A DNA stretch of 64,000 nt from Symbiodinium kawagutii (GCA_009767595.1 VSDK01002092.1:244507-308506), one strand, 5' to 3'. Shown: positions 45,896 to 56,460, counted from the first letter of the stretch. Translations and numbers: made by a program. Notes: generated by a model not told the origin, from the sequence alone.

Positions 45896-46041
45896 CAGGT
45901 GGTGTGTCCAGATGATGTACAGCGCGGAGAACTACATGGGTTGCGCTGCTTTGCAAAGCTGTGAACGCAAAGGGCATGAGATTTGGCTCACCTGTCCTGA
46001 TGGCTACGAAACTGATGCTTGGCGAACTTGCGGTGGGAAGA
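45896..46041 (+). CDS. Candidate exon, cysteine-rich
   Basis: The frame reads WCRWCVQMMYSAENYMGCAA, then LQSCERKGHEIWLTCPDGYE and TDAWRTCGG, with seven Cys in about 50 residues. The acceptor is CATGCAACAG (45,895) or GTGTCCAG (45,916), and the donor near ACCATG|GTGAACC. TGG-rich intron text follows. It fits an extracellular disulphide-rich protein, not a family I can name. Confidence 0.5.
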
Positions 46042-46690
46042 CCATGGTGAACCAAACATGGCTAAGTTTCAATGGTTAGTGGCTGAATGGCAGATGATCA
46101 AAACTGATAGTGGTTAAGGCAGATGATCCTAGCTGATGGCGGTACATGATGGTGTGTATCAATGTTTAATGATTACTTAATTAAGCAATCATCATCAACG
46201 TTATTATCAAATTTATTATGGACTTACTCGTGCCTGTGTCATCGATGGTTCGTGATGATTAATGATTATTCAATCCCCTTACCCAACAAGCGACCCTGAC
46301 CAAGTTCAGAAGGGGATTCGTATACAGCTCGTGGGAGGGAACCGGAGATAAATGATATGACTCAGCCAAGTCGGGACAGTTCCTTGCCGGGTTTTCCACA
46401 ATTCGGACTCGAGTTCATTTGAGCTTTGCTTTGTGAAACATTGAAGTACTTCCAAGGCTTTCCATGCAAATCCATACATACTCATAATCTCATACATGTA
46501 TACCTATATATGCATGTTTACTTTTACAGATATACATTCATGTAATGCATATCGACCGAGATATTGCAGATGAATATATGTTTTTAACAGACAATATATT
46601 GATCCATATCATTCTGTAGATATTGATATATAGATCAATCACGATGGACCCCATGCCAACCCCATTGGCTGACTGACTTCCATGGCCCAG

Positions 46691-46790
46691 TGGCGCCGTG
46701 GCGAGGATTGCGTGGCAGGCTGTGTGCCTCTTCACACGCAATGCAGGGAGGAAGAGGCGCCGCTGAGTGGGCTGCTGGGTGGGTCCCGTG
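46691..46790 (+). CDS. Candidate exon, cysteine-rich
   Basis: After CCATGGCCCAG the frame reads WRRGEDCVAGCVPLHTQCRE and EEAPLSGLLGGS, then a possible donor TCCC|GTGACG. It is strongly GC-rich in an AT-rich setting, and is followed by (TGGTTTAATGG)n. It probably belongs to the same gene as the exons at 44,985 and 45,896. Confidence 0.5.
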
Positions 46791-46857
46791 ACGGGGCGAT
46801 GGCCATGGATCACCAAGGAACATGAAGACCTAACATGTTGGCAGTAGAATTTATGGA

Positions 46858-46925
46858 AGTTAATGGTGGTTTAATGGTGGTTAATGGTGGTTTAATGGTG
46901 GTTTAATGGTGGTTTAATGGTTAAC
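46858..46925. repeat. (TGGTGGTTTAA)n array
   Basis: About six units of TTAATGGTGGT follow the candidate exon, G/T-rich as at other intron starts. Confidence 0.8.
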
Positions 46926-47156
46926 TACTAGAATTTCGATGGTGGTTTAGTGGTGGTTAATAATCTAGTAGTCAAGAACTGTTGGTTTAATAGCTATGGT
47001 CATTATCACCGCTAATGATATCTATTTGAAGAAAGCATATAGCAAGTTCAAGAGAGTCGACTACAGTGGTGAAGCATCAAGATGTATCAAGAGCTTACAG
47101 GAAACTCCATCCCCAAAATGTACAGCAAAGCTGTGCTTAGCATTGCTAGGCACAGG

Positions 47157-47240
47157 TCCTGTGGAAAGTCACTCCTGCGCGAGTCGATGCTGCCTATCAC
47201 CAGCGGCCGTTCCATCATCACGTGTTGATGTCAGTCCTGG
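47157..47240 (+). CDS. Candidate exon, unidentified
   Basis: Acceptor CTAGGCACAG. It reads VLWKVTPARVDAAYHQRPFH and HHVLMSVL up to CTG|GTCAATCC, 28 whole codons. Another frame of the same stretch is also open (GTGPVESHSCASRCC). It could be the upstream exon of the SET gene or the end of the Cys-rich one. Confidence 0.4.
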
Positions 47241-47599
47241 TCAATCCATTTCAAGCCTTAGGGGTGTTCACACCTGCTAAGCCAGGGAAAATCCACCAAT
47301 CCAGTGTCACCTTAGAAGTCACCTGCATTTCCCTGGCTTAGCAGGTGATACTGGCAGCAGTACTTCAACTTCCCCCAGCCACTGATGGTTGATCATCGGA
47401 TCCAAGTCCCTAGTTCCAGGACCCGCCAACAGGCCGAGTTCTGAGCACTGGTTCCACTCATCAATGGACCCTGCTGGGATTAGCTTGAGACAAGAAACCA
47501 TCAATGAATCGGAGATCATTATTTGATCACTATCGACGGTTAATTATTGACTGTATAGTACCTAAGCACTTCCTATCAGTTATTTGTCAACCTTCAACT

Positions 47600-47931
47600 A
47601 GTCGACCATGAATCAAGCCAGTATGATTAGGAAATATCATCAGCCCCATTCACCAATCAACCCTTGACCTTCTAACCACAAAACATAAGCGAATCAATTG
47701 AGCATTACCTAACCATCATCCACCATTCATTAGTCAACCCTCATCATCCACCAACTCAAACAACCCATCTAAGCATCATCAATCATTCACCATCACTACT
47801 TAACCATCCAACAGTATCTAACTCAACCCCATCATCAACTCACCAGCTCACCAACCACCAACCTCAGCCATCCACCACCATCCACCACCTCAGCCACCAC
47901 CATGACTCACCATCCGCCACCATGGCTTCAG
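47600..47931. repeat. A/C-rich intron end (CATCCACCA words)
   Basis: Some 300 bases of CATCATCAACC, CCACCACCATC and similar words lead directly into the SET exon at 47,932. This is the clearest example of the A/C-rich 3' intron end. Confidence 0.75.
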
Positions 47932-48027
47932 ACCGATCTCATCTCCTGGCTTCGAAGTCACGGTGGCTTCGTGGACCCACGGCTGGTGATCAAAGATGGC
48001 CCACTGGGCCGAGGACTTTTCGCCCAG
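47932..48027 (+). CDS. SET-domain protein, exon 1 seen
   Basis: Acceptor CCATGGCTTCAG; 32 codons reading TDLISWLRSHGGFVDPRLVI and KDGPLGRGLFAQ; donor GCCCAG|GCGCCG of the GC type. WLxxxGGFVDPRLxI...GRGLFA is the start of the SET domain of SETD3/Rubisco-LSMT-like lysine methyltransferases, with GRG in the SAM-binding region. The start codon and any upstream exon are not established. Confidence 0.8.
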
Positions 48028-48307
48028 GCGCCGCCTGGGATCCACCGTGGGCTGCACACCAGTGAGCCGTGCCTGGTGGTGAAACCACGGTGAAGCTTCA
48101 GTGGTTGAGGTGGAGCCTAAGCTTGACCATGATGAGTCGGTTCATTCATCATGACTTGGATGATTACATAGTCTGGGTTTTTGCACATGTGAAGGTTTTT
48201 TCATGGGTTTTTTTCACATTAGTTGAGCATGGTTTTACCAATGGTGTGATGGCAGTGACCAGGAGATCCACAGCAGCCCACTCCCCTGGCAGTTCGCCCT
48301 GGTGGAG

Positions 48308-48317
48308 NNNNNNNNNN
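48308..48317. other. Assembly gap (10 N)
   Basis: Ten undetermined bases lie just before the acceptor of the next SET exon. Sequence to the left (EIHSSPLPWQFALVE in one frame) may also be coding but cannot be joined. Confidence 0.95.
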
Positions 48318-48322
48318 AGCAG

Positions 48323-48434
48323 GAGCCCATCGCCAGCGGTGATCGGCTCTTGTCGATTCCCCTGGAGCTGATCATCGCGGACAAGTCGTCACCCTGCGCT
48401 GCCATCAAACAGCTGCGCAACGAGCTGCAACGAG
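48323..48434 (+). CDS. SET-domain protein, exon 2 seen
   Basis: Acceptor AGCAG after the gap. It reads EPIASGDRLLSIPLELIIAD, then KSSPCAAIKQLRNELQR, with one base before AACGAG|GTGCGG. Joined in phase 0 to GRGLFAQ it gives GRGLFAQEPIASGDRLLSIP, the expected SET segment. Confidence 0.82.
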
Positions 48435-48497
48435 GTGCGGGATGATGGTGCGGATGACCAGCAACAAGCCGTGAACATCAGCGGTGATGGAGCCATG

Positions 48498-48621
48498 TGG
48501 CTATGGGTCAATATTAACCAGCAACATCCAGCAACAATAGGGGAGAATAACCAACCAGTTTATAGGGAAAACAATGGTTAATGATGGGGAACCAGGGGGA
48601 CTAAGGGTGAACCCACTGCCA
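48498..48621 (+). repeat. Family 3 element, complete copy
   Basis: TGGCTATGGGTCAATATTAA at the left and GAACCCACTGCCA at the right are inverted ends. The interior ACCAGGGGGACTAAGGG is shared with 13,520 and, reversed, with 55,725. It lies 63 bases into the intron after the SET exon. Confidence 0.8.
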
Positions 48622-49241
48622 TGTGACCATCATTGAAGCTCCATGAAGCCTCAAGCCGTTAATCAGTTTGGATTGGAGCCAAGCCATGAATCAGCTGGCA
48701 TTCATACAGCCATTCGATCGAACTCTTAGTTGTGGTGAGTCTCAGCTGATTTTTTGACCATGGTTCAGAGCAAAGCCAAAATCTTTGCGGCACGGTGACC
48801 TGTGAAAACCGTCAAATGAAGGTCTGCGGCACTGCGGCCATTGACGTTACGTGGTGACAATGACCTATTGATGGGGAAAAAACGCACCGGTTGAAGTTGG
48901 TAAATGACCCTATGATTTATGCATATTTATGCCACTGTTTGCAGTGTTTCATCCATGGTGGTGCTGGATTCCTGTCTTCAACAGCAAGAAGGTCATTGTG
49001 CACCAGCAACCGGTAAAACATTGAGAAGAGCCTGTGCACAGGTTATCATTGATAATTACAGCAATCATTGTTAGTTTACCCCTTTTACGCTGGTTAATGC
49101 TTCATTGTTCTGATTCATGCTTGCACTAAGCTATGGTGAACGATCGTCAAAACTTCATAAAACTTCATTGTCTCCATGGGTCTCCACCAACAGCTTTATC
49201 TCGCTATCCTCCTTGAGTTAGGGTAAGGAATCCCCTGATAG

Positions 49242-49360
49242 GTGAGTGCTCATTCTATTGGCCTTACCTGAAGACCCTGCACGGCGCCGAAATCCGCGTG
49301 CCCGACGTTTGGTCCTTCGAAGAGAGGTCGCTGCTGGATGGTTTGCCGACGCCTGCAGAT
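49242..49360 (+). CDS. SET-domain protein, exon 3 seen
   Basis: The acceptor CCCTGATAG begins with two bases completing Gly, then ECSFYWPYLKTLHGAEIRVP and DVWSFEERSLLDGLPTPAD. S.YWPYLK.LP...P..WS.EE...L is characteristic of SETD3/LSMT proteins. The phase agrees with the previous exon. The donor is GAT|GCTGTGG (GC) or slightly later. Confidence 0.82.
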
Positions 49361-49707
49361 GCTGTGGCGGTTTCAGCAGAATTTTATTTGATGATGTTCT
49401 GTTTAAGATTGCTTTGGATGTACCATTGCAGCATCCTTAATAGGTTCCACCACTACTTGTTGAGCACGCTTTCAAAATCATGTCTAATCAATTGCGAGTT
49501 CTGATTTTATGTTTATGGTGGGGGGTGCCAGCCCGACCTTGATTTCGGTATTTTTTCGACGCTGTACCATCTCCCTGACTGGGTACGAGACAACTTAGCA
49601 CTCCAGCGTGGAAGGGTCCTTGTCACCGTTGTCTTCCATCAACCCTTGCGGCCAACTCATGCCAACAGTAAAAGTCAGGAAAGTATCATTCCGACACGGG
49701 TAATTTA

Positions 49708-49750
<43 letters not shown>

Positions 49751-49805
49751 CGATGATGACGATGATGATGATGACGATGATGACGATGATGATGACGATG
49801 ATGAT
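49708..49805. repeat. (ATG)n microsatellite with GAC interruptions
   Basis: About 98 bp of ATG/ATGACG units. Poly-Met and poly-Ser ORFs over it are artefacts. Confidence 0.95.
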
Positions 49806-49857
49806 ATATCAGCGCGAAGCCACATTTATTTCGCCGCGACATGAGTACATGAGTTGC

Positions 49858-50000
49858 TCAGGATGGCTGGCAGAGCTACACGCAGAAGTACTTCGCAGAT
49901 TGCCTGGATGCCAACGCGGATGCTCTGACGTTGCATGCTCTCATGTTGTACCACAACCGGGCCGGACCCTTCGGCACCTCGGACGCAGCGCTGTTGTGAG
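49858..50000 (+). CDS. Candidate exon between SET exons
   Basis: After GTTGCTCAG the frame reads WQSYTQKYFADCLDANADAL, then TLHALMLYHNRAGPFGTSDA and TGA at 49,998. It is protein-like, but I cannot match it to the SET family or its phase. It may use an internal donor or belong elsewhere. Confidence 0.4.
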
Positions 50001-50385
50001 GGGGTTCGCTTCAAGGCTTGGGCCGAAGCCATCATGAAGATCAGTGTGAGAGGCGAATGGCACGAGTTTTCACCGTTTTGGAGTTGTGGGAGTTCTGTTC
50101 ATGACAGCTCCCAGTGTGAGAGTGGGCGCTCCCAGGGCAAGAATGATTGAAAACGCGGAGATTCAGATTCACGTTGTGCAGGTGTGTCAGTCCCATGTTG
50201 TTCTACTACTCTCTGCGGACCACTAAACAGAGTCGTTTGAGTTGTAGAAACCAAGAATCAAAAGGCAGGGATTGAAATTGTAGGTGCACGCTGCTGGTGA
50301 TTAGCACCCCAAGTATCCATCACCGATTTGTTTCAGTGCTCAGAACCTGGGCCATTCTGAATCGACAATGATGTGTCAGTATCAC

Positions 50386-50388
50386 CGC

Positions 50389-50434
<46 letters not shown>

Positions 50435-50447
50435 GTCATCGTCATCG

Positions 50448-50504
<57 letters not shown>
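50386..50504. repeat. (CAT)n microsatellite
   Basis: Nearly pure trinucleotide array of about 119 bp with CGT interruptions. Poly-His, poly-Ser, poly-Asp and poly-Met ORFs here are artefacts. Confidence 0.95.
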
Positions 50505-51097
50505 CATAAAATCACCCAGCTGTTTCACCTCCGGGTTTCACTACTGCCAGGCATGAGCCCGATCTACGACCTCATGAATCATGGCTTTTTGGCGCTGAAC
50601 AGGGCAGCAACTGATTTGAGAGAGTACAGTACCTCCCAAGCATGGTTTAGTACTCTTGAATGGAACCTCCCAAGTGTCAGCCCTACTTGCAAGGAGGATC
50701 CAACACGGAAATGTCGACTTGTGGTCGCAGCTGCCGAAGGACCAGTTCTGATAGGTGGCCTTTTTTTGGGAGATATTAACGTGCAAAACATGAATTGAAA
50801 GAGTTTGATACTGCTTAGGGTGAGCAGAGGCGAAAATGGCTGTTAGTCGATTGTGGCACCGGGGAAGCCAACTCGTTTTTTTGTGAGAAGTGGTACAGAG
50901 GGTTTATGAAGCAATATCTCTTTGATATCACCCGTTCTTATTGGCTATTTTTGCTTGTAGTGTTACTCGCATTGTTGTGGATTCCGTCAACCACATAAAT
51001 GACCAATCTATTATTTGTTGGGATGTGCACCTATACCCTTTATTGGATCGTTTTTTATGACCCATAGCCATTCTATGATTCATGCGTTTTCCACAAG

Positions 51098-51192
51098 GCT
51101 TTCACCCACAACTCCTTCGTCTTCACCTTAGGCTACAACAGCACCTTTCACGGCTTTGATGCCGAAGTGGGCGAGAAAGGCGGAGATGATTT
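51098..51192 (+). CDS. SET-domain protein, probable further exon
   Basis: Acceptor GTTTTCCACAAG. It reads AFTHNSFVFTLGYNSTFHGF and DAEVGEKGGDD plus two bases. A GC donor (GATTT|GCGCAG) lets it join the next exon as GGDDLGTFWVRAAADI. The His-Asn-Ser may be the NHS-like region of a diverged SET domain; this is inference. Confidence 0.55.
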
Positions 51193-51562
51193 GCGCAGGG
51201 CTTCGCGTTAGCAGCACATGTGGCAGCACTTTGCTGCCAGAGGGAGAATCTCTTGGGGATGGCCTATACCCACCAGCACAGATCAGCAAGAATGGAGCCA
51301 TGATACAAAAGATAGCGTGGTTGCAATAAGTCTAGAATTTGTGATTGCAACGCACCAATGTTGATTGTATTTGCACTATGCACACATTGCATGGTTTGAT
51401 CAAATCAGGCGGTTTTGATTGTGAGTCGGTGATCCAATACACAAGGTCTGTGTACACATATAAACATGAAACAGCTGCAATATGTGCTGTAATGGGAGAT
51501 CAGAGCTATTCTGATGCAATGTCCAACCTAAGGGAAGAGAATCAGGGGTAGTATGATGCACA

Positions 51563-51675
51563 TGGGAGGTTCTCAGAATAGGGGTACCCCCGGATCATCC
51601 ATTAATAGTCCATTTACAGTAAGAAGACAAGCATGGCATGACTTGAGGGGTCCCCTATGACTTGAGAAACCACCA
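51563..51675 (+). repeat. Inverted-repeat element family 1, copy
   Basis: GGGAGGTTCTCAGAATAGGG is answered by CCCCTATGACTTGAGAAACC. The core CGGATCATCCATTAATAG is diverged. Confidence 0.7.
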
Positions 51676-51950
51676 TACATGGGAGAACCATTATTGTTTG
51701 TCATTATCCCCTGCTAGAAAACCATTATTGTTGGTTATAAGCCCCATAAACTAAACCATATCTCCCATAAACTATTTATAACCCCTATTATAAACACATA
51801 TTGTTTGTTACAACCCATCTCTCCTATTATAAACTATTTATAACCCCTTTCATAGGCCATTATTGTTGGTTATATAACTTTTACCGCCTATAAACCACCC
51901 AGAAAACCACCACCACCACGTGTTGGTGCAGCTGATACCCTGCTCCGCAG

Positions 51951-52020
51951 AGGCACCTTTTGGGTGCGTGCCGCAGCTGACATCTCAGCAGAAAGTGAGC
52001 TCCTGAACGCAATGATGAAG
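51951..52020 (+). CDS. SET-domain protein, exon with late SET motif
   Basis: The acceptor CCTGCTCCGCAG adds one base to the preceding codon, then GTFWVRAAADISAESELLN. FxVxAxxDIxxxxELLNxYG is the late SET motif, so this continues the methyltransferase. A GC donor CTGAAC|GCAATG at 52,021 fits the family, whose next residues should be YG. The frame also stays open to 52,088. Confidence 0.65.
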
Positions 52021-52084
52021 CTTGGCCAAGATCCGGCAGTTCAAAGACGGACAGAGACCGTGGTCAATTTTTTACAATTTATCA

Positions 52085-52739
52085 ATATGGCATCCGTTCA
52101 AAAATGCTTGATAGGTTTTTAGTCTCCGATGATCATATTAGAACTGTGGATGTTGTTTTGTCAATTTCGCCACAAGGCGGAGTCATGTATATATGCAGTG
52201 ATTTTGCTTTCCCCCATGGTAGCGCTAGTTTCGCGCTTGTGTGGCGCTAGTTTTTTTGAATCATGTATTTGTTTGCATCCTTTTCAATTGCGATTCTTCT
52301 CCATAGCCTTTTTCCTTCTTCGTCTCAAGCTCATTGGTAAAGACAACATGTCTATACCAGATACTTGTCGTTATCTCGATGCGTTGGGCGACTTTCGCAA
52401 TCCATGATCTCCACAATTTTCCCAAAGTTGCAGACCAGTGAAAACGTTCCTCTGGCGCTAGATCCGGGCTAGATCCGCGCTAGAAAAACCCCACAGACCA
52501 AGACCCTGCCTCACCAGACCTTTGTTTTCCTTTTCTGCCACAGCAGACAGATATTGGCTCTAGCAGCTCAGAATAAAACAGGGCGGCGCTAGATACAGTT
52601 GTCGAAATCTGAAGAAATTGTGATTCATTGCTATCGTTTAGATGTGGTGTCCCGACAATTGTGCCACAAGGCGGAGCCCCATGGAACTACGGTATTACGA
52701 CCGTTTCCAGGAACAAACATTTCGATCTGAGCCCATATG
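52085..52739 (+). repeat. Dispersed repeat with hairpins, copy 2
   Basis: It is homologous to 15,433-16,127 at both ends (52,085-52,377 and 52,684-52,739) with a different middle rich in GCGCTAGATCC words. GCCACAAGGCGGAG occurs twice. It starts right after the open frame of the preceding exon. Confidence 0.75.
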
Positions 52740-54239
52740 TTGGTCAAAATTAATATGTTGTTAAGGACAAGATTTGTTAATATTAATAATATGTTTTTGA
52801 ATCTTCACTATAACCGGTTGGTATATTGTGCATAAGCAATCATAAACATATTTTTAATGATATATACATGCATAAGTATATATTAATGATAGACCGGTCT
52901 CTCTCTCTCTCTCTCTCGATTCAAATTGCCAACAGATGACTTTCAGGTATTATTGATATGAACCTTCGGAAAATAGCATGCTGCGTACCCAACACAGATT
53001 TACCTGAACGGAAGTGAGGTACCTATGATTGAAGGATGTTTAGCAGGGCATCGCATCGCACATCATGCTGTACCACTGGACCACGGGATCTCAGTTATCC
53101 ACCATAGCAGGCCTATGCGATAGGCCCAATGTTTTGAGGGTTTTGACTCTTGGGTGACGGATCAAACTTGCCCAAGATGTGCAGTGTATTGATGCCCAAA
53201 CATTTGATGTTTGCTTATGCTTGCTCAAAAGATCTGAGAAACTTGGGTCAGAATCTTTCAGAGAATCTCAGTTGTTGCCCATGGTATTTCAGTGCTTATC
53301 TGAAAGACAACTGTAGAAACTGGGGTCGAGCAGTATTCGTTTGTTTTCGTGCGTCTCAACAGACTCTGTATGATCGCTGCGCACTCAGCGTCTCAGGAAT
53401 GGCGTGGCCTTCAGACCAGGAATTGTCGCTTGGCGCAGTTTCGAGCCTGCAACTTGCCACCCCTTGGGAGCATGGCTAAGTATCACCCAGTCACCATGCG
53501 ATTGGTTGAAGTGATCAGCTGAAACTGCATGGCACACTTCACTCTGCTTGCACCAAGATGGTTGTTCTTTACCTGGGATTAACCATTGGGGGTTGAACGT
53601 CAGCAACCATGGTGTTTGCATGTTTGGCTCACATGTTTGGAGATGTTTGAGATGCCACCCATCAATCCCAGGGACGTTGCCCCTGGCACAAGCATGGCCC
53701 AGCATGGCGGTTGTTGTTGGTGCCCTCGTTTTTGGTCATCGTTGCCGGGGCACCCCGCATCAACTACCATTAGCCAATCATCAAAGAAGGAAGCTTAGAG
53801 AATCGATGTACCATTAGGAACCTTCACCAACAATTAAGCAACTCTAGAAACCAATCATCAACAGTCGAGGACATTGCCATCATCGTTCCACGGTTCACGA
53901 TCAGTGACTTGTGATTTCACCGCCTAAAATGGTTTGTGACCAGCCAGACATGCAATGGTTGTCGGTGAATTGTTGGTCTTTTCCACTCTGCAATTGTTGG
54001 TTGTCTCTTATCACCTCTTGGACATCCAGCGATGGTAGTTCTCCAATTTTTTTTCATTGCCTAGCTCTTGCTTATCAAGCATTAGTTTCCCATGTTTTCC
54101 CCCATGATTCCTGCTTTCCCCTAGGTTTCCCTAGATTTTCCCCAGGTTTCTCCTGGTTTCCCCTGGTTTCCCCAGGTTTCCCCAAGGGTTCCACCCAGCA
54201 ACTTCCCTACGACTCCGGTGAGTCGCCAGCCATCACCAG
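52740..54239. other. Mostly repeat or unique non-coding text with weak exon candidates
   Basis: (CT)n lies at 52,899-52,917. A weak exon candidate near 53,048 reads GIASHIMLYHWTTGSQLS after TTTAGCAG, and another at 53,646-53,720 reads FEMPPINPRDVAPGTSMAQH. Bases 54,112-54,188 are a (TTTCCCCAGG)n tandem. None is certain. Confidence 0.4.
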
Positions 54240-54320
54240 GCACCCGGCATGCACTCCGACGACTTTGATGGCGCACCGGAGTTCTTCCGGAGCGGGGCCA
54301 GGGGCACCATGGCGTGGGCT
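54240..54320 (+). CDS. Downstream gene, exon A
   Basis: Acceptor CCATCACCAG and canonical donor GCT|GTGAGTG bound 27 whole codons: APGMHSDDFDGAPEFFRSGA and RGTMAWA. TGGTGG-rich text follows the donor. The product is unknown; it may still belong to the SET gene or be a new one. Confidence 0.6.
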
Positions 54321-55395
54321 GTGAGTGACTCGTGATGGGCGTCATGGTCCATGGTGGTGGGGAATGGTGGTGGTGAATCATAGGGTTTTATAGGGCATGT
54401 AATGAGTAGGATGGTTATCATATAAAACAGGATGGAAATTATCATGATCATTAGTTATCATAAGATGGTTATCAATAGGGCATTGGAAAATAAACCAATA
54501 GGGTAAGATGGTAATCATAAATGGTGGCTCATCATAGGATTTTACAGGGCTTGACCCAATCATTTTGTGGGGCGGGTAAGATCGCTCATGATGGTTCATT
54601 GCTGGTTCATGATGGTTAGTGATGTTTGATCATGGCTAATGATGGATAGTTAATGGATGGTCAATCATGGTGAAATTGACTAGATTATGCAATTATTACT
54701 AATCAAACGCTTAATGATTGATTCATGACTATTCATGATAGTTAAAATGGGAAAGATTGAATGATTGAATGATGGTGAATGATGTTACTTGATGGTCAAA
54801 TGATTCAACAGATGGTGGATCATTATGCTAATTCATGGTAAATGATGGATGGTCTAATAATTGATGGCAGAACAGGATCCACCTCAATTTCTATTGTCCA
54901 GTACGGCCAGCATTATCCACTCGTAGCTACTATCAACCGCGATTGAATACACTGAATCTATAGCAACTACTTGCTAGTAGTTACCAGCAAGTCAATGGCT
55001 ATATAAGCCCCAGTAACTAGTAGGCATCTGACAAGAACTAAAGTGTGGCTTTTTGCAAAAGAAAGATCACCTGAACTTTGGCGATCCTTTTTTGATGTTT
55101 GATGGTGCTGACAACTTGGTGTTTCAGCTGAAATGAGGCATCCGCAAGATGACACAAACATGTTTTTCAATGGGGACTGTAAAGATATGTTATTTCGAGC
55201 AATGAAGTTCCTGCTGAGATGTCATTTGGAAAGGACACAGAGAACGCCTGATCATTCTTGAAATTCTGCCAGTAAAAGCCTTGTGTAAAAGTGAGACAGT
55301 GTTGGGAATCTTCATCCAATCAAAAAGACACCTGCTTTGCATATCAGTTGATTTGCTGAAATCTAGTTGAGTATCAGTTGATTGCTGACCTCCAG

Positions 55396-55561
55396 TCGAA
55401 CAGCTGGGTGCTGCATGTTAACATGTTGACCGAGACCCATGGCACCCGGTCAGTGACGGTCCAGCTTTGCAGGAGCTACGGCTTCTTGGAATCTCCACCT
55501 GTGATGTGGTGGTTCCAAGGCTATGCCGAGCGCCATGCATGGATCCAGATGGACTCGCAAG
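55396..55561 (+). CDS. Downstream gene, exon B
   Basis: Acceptor TGACCTCCAG in phase 0. It reads SNSWVLHVNMLTETHGTRSV, TVQLCRSYGFLESPPVMWWF and QGYAERHAWIQMDSQ, with one base before a GC donor (CAAG|GCATGAC). The phase matches exons A and C. The alternating hydrophobic residues suggest beta strands. No family is recognised. Confidence 0.65.
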
Positions 55562-55724
55562 GCATGACATGGGCTGGATGATCCCGTGGTGCACCCTCGT
55601 GTGTTTGAATGTTAAGCAGGATTGTTAATGAATTTGAAGAAGTTTATCATTTGTAATTTCAAGCAATCTAGTTCAAAAATTCTCCAACCATTCAACCATT
55701 CTTTCCTAAATTCATTGCTGCATT

Positions 55725-55844
55725 TGGCAGTAGGTCAAAACCCTTAGTCCCCCTGGTGCCCCTATCATTAACCATTGTTGTGGGGCTGTTATTGTTGGTT
55801 ATTATCCCCCATGAAATTGGTTGGTTAATATTGACCCATAGCCA
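55725..55844 (-). repeat. Family 3 element, complete copy
   Basis: TGGCAGTAGGTCAAAACCCT at the left, TTGACCCATAGCCA at the right. The interior is the reverse complement of the 48,498 copy. It ends 20 bases before the acceptor of the next exon, so it forms the intron 3' end. Confidence 0.8.
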
Positions 55845-55864
55845 TTTTCGAACGTTCAAATCAG

Positions 55865-55977
55865 AGACGTCAGCGTCACCAGGTGCCGTGGCCTGGTTCC
55901 AGAGCACAGAGCATGGGCCTGGAACGAACCTGGAAGCGTTGCTGGTGGATGGCGAGACGACGTTGCTGCAGCTTCAG
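55865..55977 (+). CDS. Downstream gene, exon C
   Basis: Acceptor GTTCAAATCAG. Two bases complete Glu, then TSASPGAVAWFQSTEHGPGT and NLEALLVDGETTLLQLQ, ending in phase 0 at CTTCAG|GTGGCA. It is followed by a (GGCTGGTTGTGGC)n repeat. Coding quality is good, function unknown. Confidence 0.65.
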
Positions 55978-56246
55978 GTGGCATCTCAGTCGTTGTGGCT
56001 GGTTGTGGCTGGTTGTGGCTGGCTGGTTGTGGCTGTGGATGATGTAAATCACCAGAATCAGTGCAAGGCGGATGATGTATGTCCAAGGTGGGCACCAGAA
56101 TCAGTGCAAGGTCCGTGATTTTGCGAGCAATTAAGAATGTGGATCAAGACGAACCCGGACGGCAAAGATTTTTTTGTTGGCAGATTTACGAACAAATTTA
56201 TCATGAACCATTGTTTTCCCTACTATTGTTGGTCAAGATCCCCTAT

Positions 56247-56375
56247 AATTGATGGTTAACATTGACTCACAATTATTGCCTCCCAAATCATTGATGGTTA
56301 ACATTGACCAAATAATGAGTCCCCGATTATTTTGGCAGTGATAATTGATGGTTAACATTGACTCATTGCCAAATG
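56247..56375. repeat. Three direct copies of ATTGATGGTTAACATTGAC
   Basis: The 19-mer recurs at about 56,248, 56,290 and 56,345 with short variable spacers, next to fragments resembling family 3. Confidence 0.7.
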
Positions 56376-56460
56376 TTTGGGTTGATTTTTTTGATGTCCA
56401 CCGCAGCAGGGCTATGACCCGTAGCCATTCTTTTCTGAAAGGTGTCGCTCCAGGGTGCAG

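Noticed and set aside
49595..50515. Poly-Ser, poly-Met and poly-Asp ORFs
   Set aside because: They come from the two trinucleotide arrays at 49,708 and 50,386.
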